A DNA stretch of 64,000 bases from Silene conica (lineage: Eukaryota > Streptophyta > Magnoliopsida > Caryophyllales > Caryophyllaceae), in assembly GCA_029255685.2 (NCBI GenBank), contig CM055313.2, positions 26,327,079 through 26,391,078 on the forward strand, read 5' to 3'. The position numbers were made by a program, and so were the translations under genes. A model generated the notes under the pieces. That model worked only from the letters and a program-made list of their open reading frames with translations, was not told where the DNA came from and did not search any database. Shown in pieces: positions 61,339-64,000 of this stretch (the stretch's first letter is position 1; each line of letters opens with the position of its first letter).

Positions 61339-61534
61339 TAGTAAGTCTTCCTTGTGACGGGTCACCATTTGTGACGGATGTTTTGTGAGATAAAATGGAT
61401 ACAAAATGAGTTAGTGGAGAAAGGGGACCACATGAATAGTGTCAGAGAGAGAAAAAAAGTGGGTATTTTAGGAGAGAAAACGGTATCCGTCACAAGCTTG
61501 TGACGGATATCGCCGTCACAAATGAGAATTTGTG
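61339..61534. mobile_element. Mutator-like MITE, copy 2 (in the duplicated unit)
   Basis: Same as copy 1, carried along by the 501-bp duplication, with CTTATCTTT on both sides. Confidence 0.8.
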
Positions 61535-61872
61535 CTTATCTTTTACATATTATTTGACCCTGCAAACCTAAAATGAATACCTCTATCTTAATTAAAAATG
61601 TGTGGAACTAATAAATGAAATTAGTTAAATACTTAAGTCTAAACAAATTTCTACCTAAAAGGAACATTTGTGATCAATCACATTCGACCAAATTAAGAGC
61701 AATACTACTATTAAAGTGAATATTATACACTTTCGTACTTAATTATGCAAAAGAAATGAGATAATTTCTTTAATTAAGTAAAAAGGAAATAAGATAAATG
61801 TCAAATATATTATACATTAGAGAAACCCCAAAAATGTCAAGTTTGGATTTAATTAGTATAAATATAAATATT

Positions 61873-62068
61873 TAGTAAGTCTTGCTTGCGACGGGTCACC
61901 ATTTGTGACGGATATTTTGTGAGATAAAATGGATAGAAAATGAGTTAGTGGAGAAAGGGGACCACATGAATAGTGTTGGAGAAAGAGAAAAAATGGGTAT
62001 TTTGTGAGAGAAAACGGTATCCGTCACAAGCTTGCGACGGATAGTACCGTTGCAAATAAGAATTTGTG
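61873..62068. mobile_element. Mutator-like MITE, copy 3 (196 bp)
   Basis: An independent insertion of the same family with its own 9-bp TSD ATAAATATT (61864-61872, 62069-62077). Confidence 0.82.
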
Positions 62069-62079
62069 ATAAATATTAA

Positions 62080-64000
62080 AGACCACAATGATGATGTAGA
62101 TAGGTGAAGTGGAATAATTGTGTGGATGACCTGTATTTTAAATGGATATTGAAAAGTATTTCATAAATAACAAAATATTTATTCTAACATATTTTCACCC
62201 AATCGTTATGACATTGTGTTATAAAGTGACATATTATTTTAAAAGGGTGGAGGTAGATAGATTTTGAGGGAGGAGGTAAGTGTCTTTAGGGGTAGGGTTA
62301 CTTTTCGACGTTTAAGAGTGTTATTTGAGTAATACAAGCAAACTGGTCAGGGATGTTCAAGAATATAGTTTATGATTCCGATGATCAAGTTGGTTAGTTG
62401 GGTTGTCAAGTTACGATTTAAGAAGTATAATTAAATATAAATATATATTAAAGAACATAATGATGTAGTTGAGTTAAGCGGAATAATTTTGTTGATGAGA
62501 TGAAATGCAAGTGAGTATTAGAAGGTATTCATAAACAACAAAGTAATGACAAATAAAAAGTGTTTCTGAGATGGATAGAATAAGCCGTAAAAAGATCAAA
62601 ATTATTTTTTAATTAGTATCAGATTATAGTTTATTATAGTACATATTATTTTTTCCTTCAAATTTTCAACTTATTCTTTACAGTGTGACATTATCTTATA
62701 GGGCAGGGGTTGCTTTTAAATTGGTTGTGTCGATTTGTTTAGGGATGGGGATAGATAGATCTCGAGGAAGGAGGTAAGTATTTTGGGGGATAGGATCATT
62801 CGCCGACATTTAAAAGTGTGATGTGAGTTGTACAAGAAATTGTCTAGATGTTATGGTAGTTCAGGGTTACGATTGATTATGTTAGTTAAGTTGGGTAGTT
62901 ACGTGAGAAGGGTATGGTGTATACCTAAATGGCGTGGAAAAAAGATACGTATGTACTACAGGATGATTAGAACAACTGAAAAAGTACGTAGATAGATAAA
63001 TTTTATTTTAAAATTCTATTTTATATGATAATATCAGAGGCACAAATGTTGTGAAAAAAGCTTAAAAATCGTTAAAGTAACATGTATGTATACTCAATTT
63101 TGATTGTTATAGGGTGGGGTTTGATTTTACATTGGATATTATATATTATTTCAAGCGATGGGGGTAAATAGGTTTTGTGAGAGGAGGTAAGTGTTTTGGG
63201 GGTAGGGTTACCCCACGACGCTGAAGAGTGTGAGAGTAGTACAAGTAAATGTCGGTAGGTTGGGGTTTCTAGGGATACATTTTACAATTGTTTTTAGTTG
63301 TTAAGTTGGTTAAGTGGATAATAAGGGTACTCCACGGTTAAGGTTACTTTCTAACGTTTATGGGTGTGATTTAGAAGATAGAAAAAGATATTCATATGTA
63401 CGATTGAGTTGTTTAGGGATATGAATATGGTTAAGGTTAACTCTGATGGGTTTGGTTGGTTAGTCGAGTGGAAAGAGTTGAATATGGAAAAAAAATGGAT
63501 AACTTGAGATAGTGATTGAAGAAGGTAAATAAATAAATTTTATTTGAAAATGTGTATTATATGAGAAAAGAACCGACAAATATATAGATATAGGCTAAAA
63601 ACGTTTAAAATATCATGTGTATAAACTCAATTTTGTTTCTTTGTTAGACACAAAACTAAACAATCAAATATTATACTCTCTTCAATCCAATCGAATGCTC
63701 CGTAGGGTCAGGGAACAATTTTTAATGTGGAATGGTTTTATAGAGTTTTTTGTGAGAGTATTCTTGAAAATATTTAGGGGTGTGTATAAAATGATGTCTT
63801 AATGTGGAGTTGCAGTTGCAAATTTGCAATGATAACATTTTAAATACAAGAAATAAAATAATGTATTTATATCAATTATTTTACCAAATATGTAAGGAAA
63901 ATATTGGATTAAATTGTACCAAAATAGAATGTGGAAACATTGGATATGAATTAAAGATGTATATGTCATGTTAGTATTATATCACTAAATTTTAATTGAG
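62080..64000. repeat. Decayed long-period tandem repeat array, reaching the window end
   Basis: A block of GGAGGTAAGTGTTTTGGGGGTAGGG type recurs near 62270, 62770 and 63185, with a weaker one near 63330. A TTAAAGA-CA-AATGATG block recurs at 62085 and 62449, and an AAATAAATTTTATTT block at 62990 and 63527. The period is roughly 400-540 bp with heavy divergence. The 61-codon frame at 63617 has no domain. Confidence 0.55.

Larger units (their letters stand above)
60551..61555 (+). repeat. Direct tandem duplication, 501-bp unit, two copies
   Basis: Unit 1 (60551-61051) and unit 2 (61052-61555) are nearly identical, starting at TTTTATTAAAAATGAAAATC. Each carries a complete Mutator-like MITE with its TSDs, so the duplication came after the MITE insertion. 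Confidence 0.93.

Overview
The window looks like plant nuclear DNA, most likely from a eudicot, and is almost entirely transposable elements nested inside one another. The evidence is LTR retrotransposons with initiator-tRNA-Met or tRNA-Asp primer sites, a plant-type CACTA transposase (TNP2, DUF4218 and DUF4216 modules), an L1-type LINE with a zf-RVT tail, and hAT-, Mutator- and Harbinger-like non-autonomous elements with matching target-site duplications (TSDs). I see no intact host gene, tRNA, rRNA or CRISPR. The species cannot be fixed by eye.

Four LTR lineages are named here for reference. A has 2.68 kb LTRs (TGTAACATCCCG start), a Ty3-type gag and an iMet primer site. B has about 3.5 kb LTRs and a non-coding interior. 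C has 1.25 kb LTRs, a copia-type gag and an iMet primer site. D1 and D2 are Athila/Tat-like with 1.5-1.6 kb LTRs; D1 has a tRNA-Asp primer site.

Layout: 1-172 is the 5' end of a minus-strand A LTR inserted in a B LTR (173-3367), which also holds a minus-strand C solo LTR (1487-2731). 3368-4765 is the 3' interior of a B element and 4766-8265 is a B LTR carrying a hAT MITE. From 8266 to 35697 runs the interior of one B element, expanded by insertions: an 8.2 kb CACTA (8310-16545), the D1 retroelement (17169-24911, itself carrying a minus-strand B solo LTR), a 4.7 kb non-autonomous CACTA (26024-30692), a 5'-truncated LINE (about 30890-32992) and a hAT element (33090-34117). The B 3' LTR (35698-37252) is interrupted by an A element (37253 to about 41310: LTR, primer site, gag). 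A copia integrase scrap and the 3' part of D2 follow, with a solo A LTR inside it; the D2 LTR is 46304-47901. 47902-50312 holds small MITEs and possible exon debris. 50313-59713 is a hAT-like element carrying a complete C element. The right end has a 501-bp tandem duplication, Mutator-like MITEs and a decayed repeat array.

None of the LTR elements has a recognisable pol of its own; the only reverse transcriptase I can see belongs to the LINE. The most interesting signals are: (1) a perfect short hairpin with a GA-rich loop just upstream of the polypurine tract in B, C, D1 and D2, with the same 17-18 nt spacing to the LTR in B and D and compensatory base-pair changes between D1 and D2; (2) a second copy of that hairpin-spacer-TGTAAT junction 143 bp inside the B LTR; (3) Ulp1-type (C48) protease exons in both CACTA elements, with the catalytic Cys replaced by Ser in the non-autonomous one; (4) clusters of TCGA-centred palindromes in the LTRs of A, D1 and D2.
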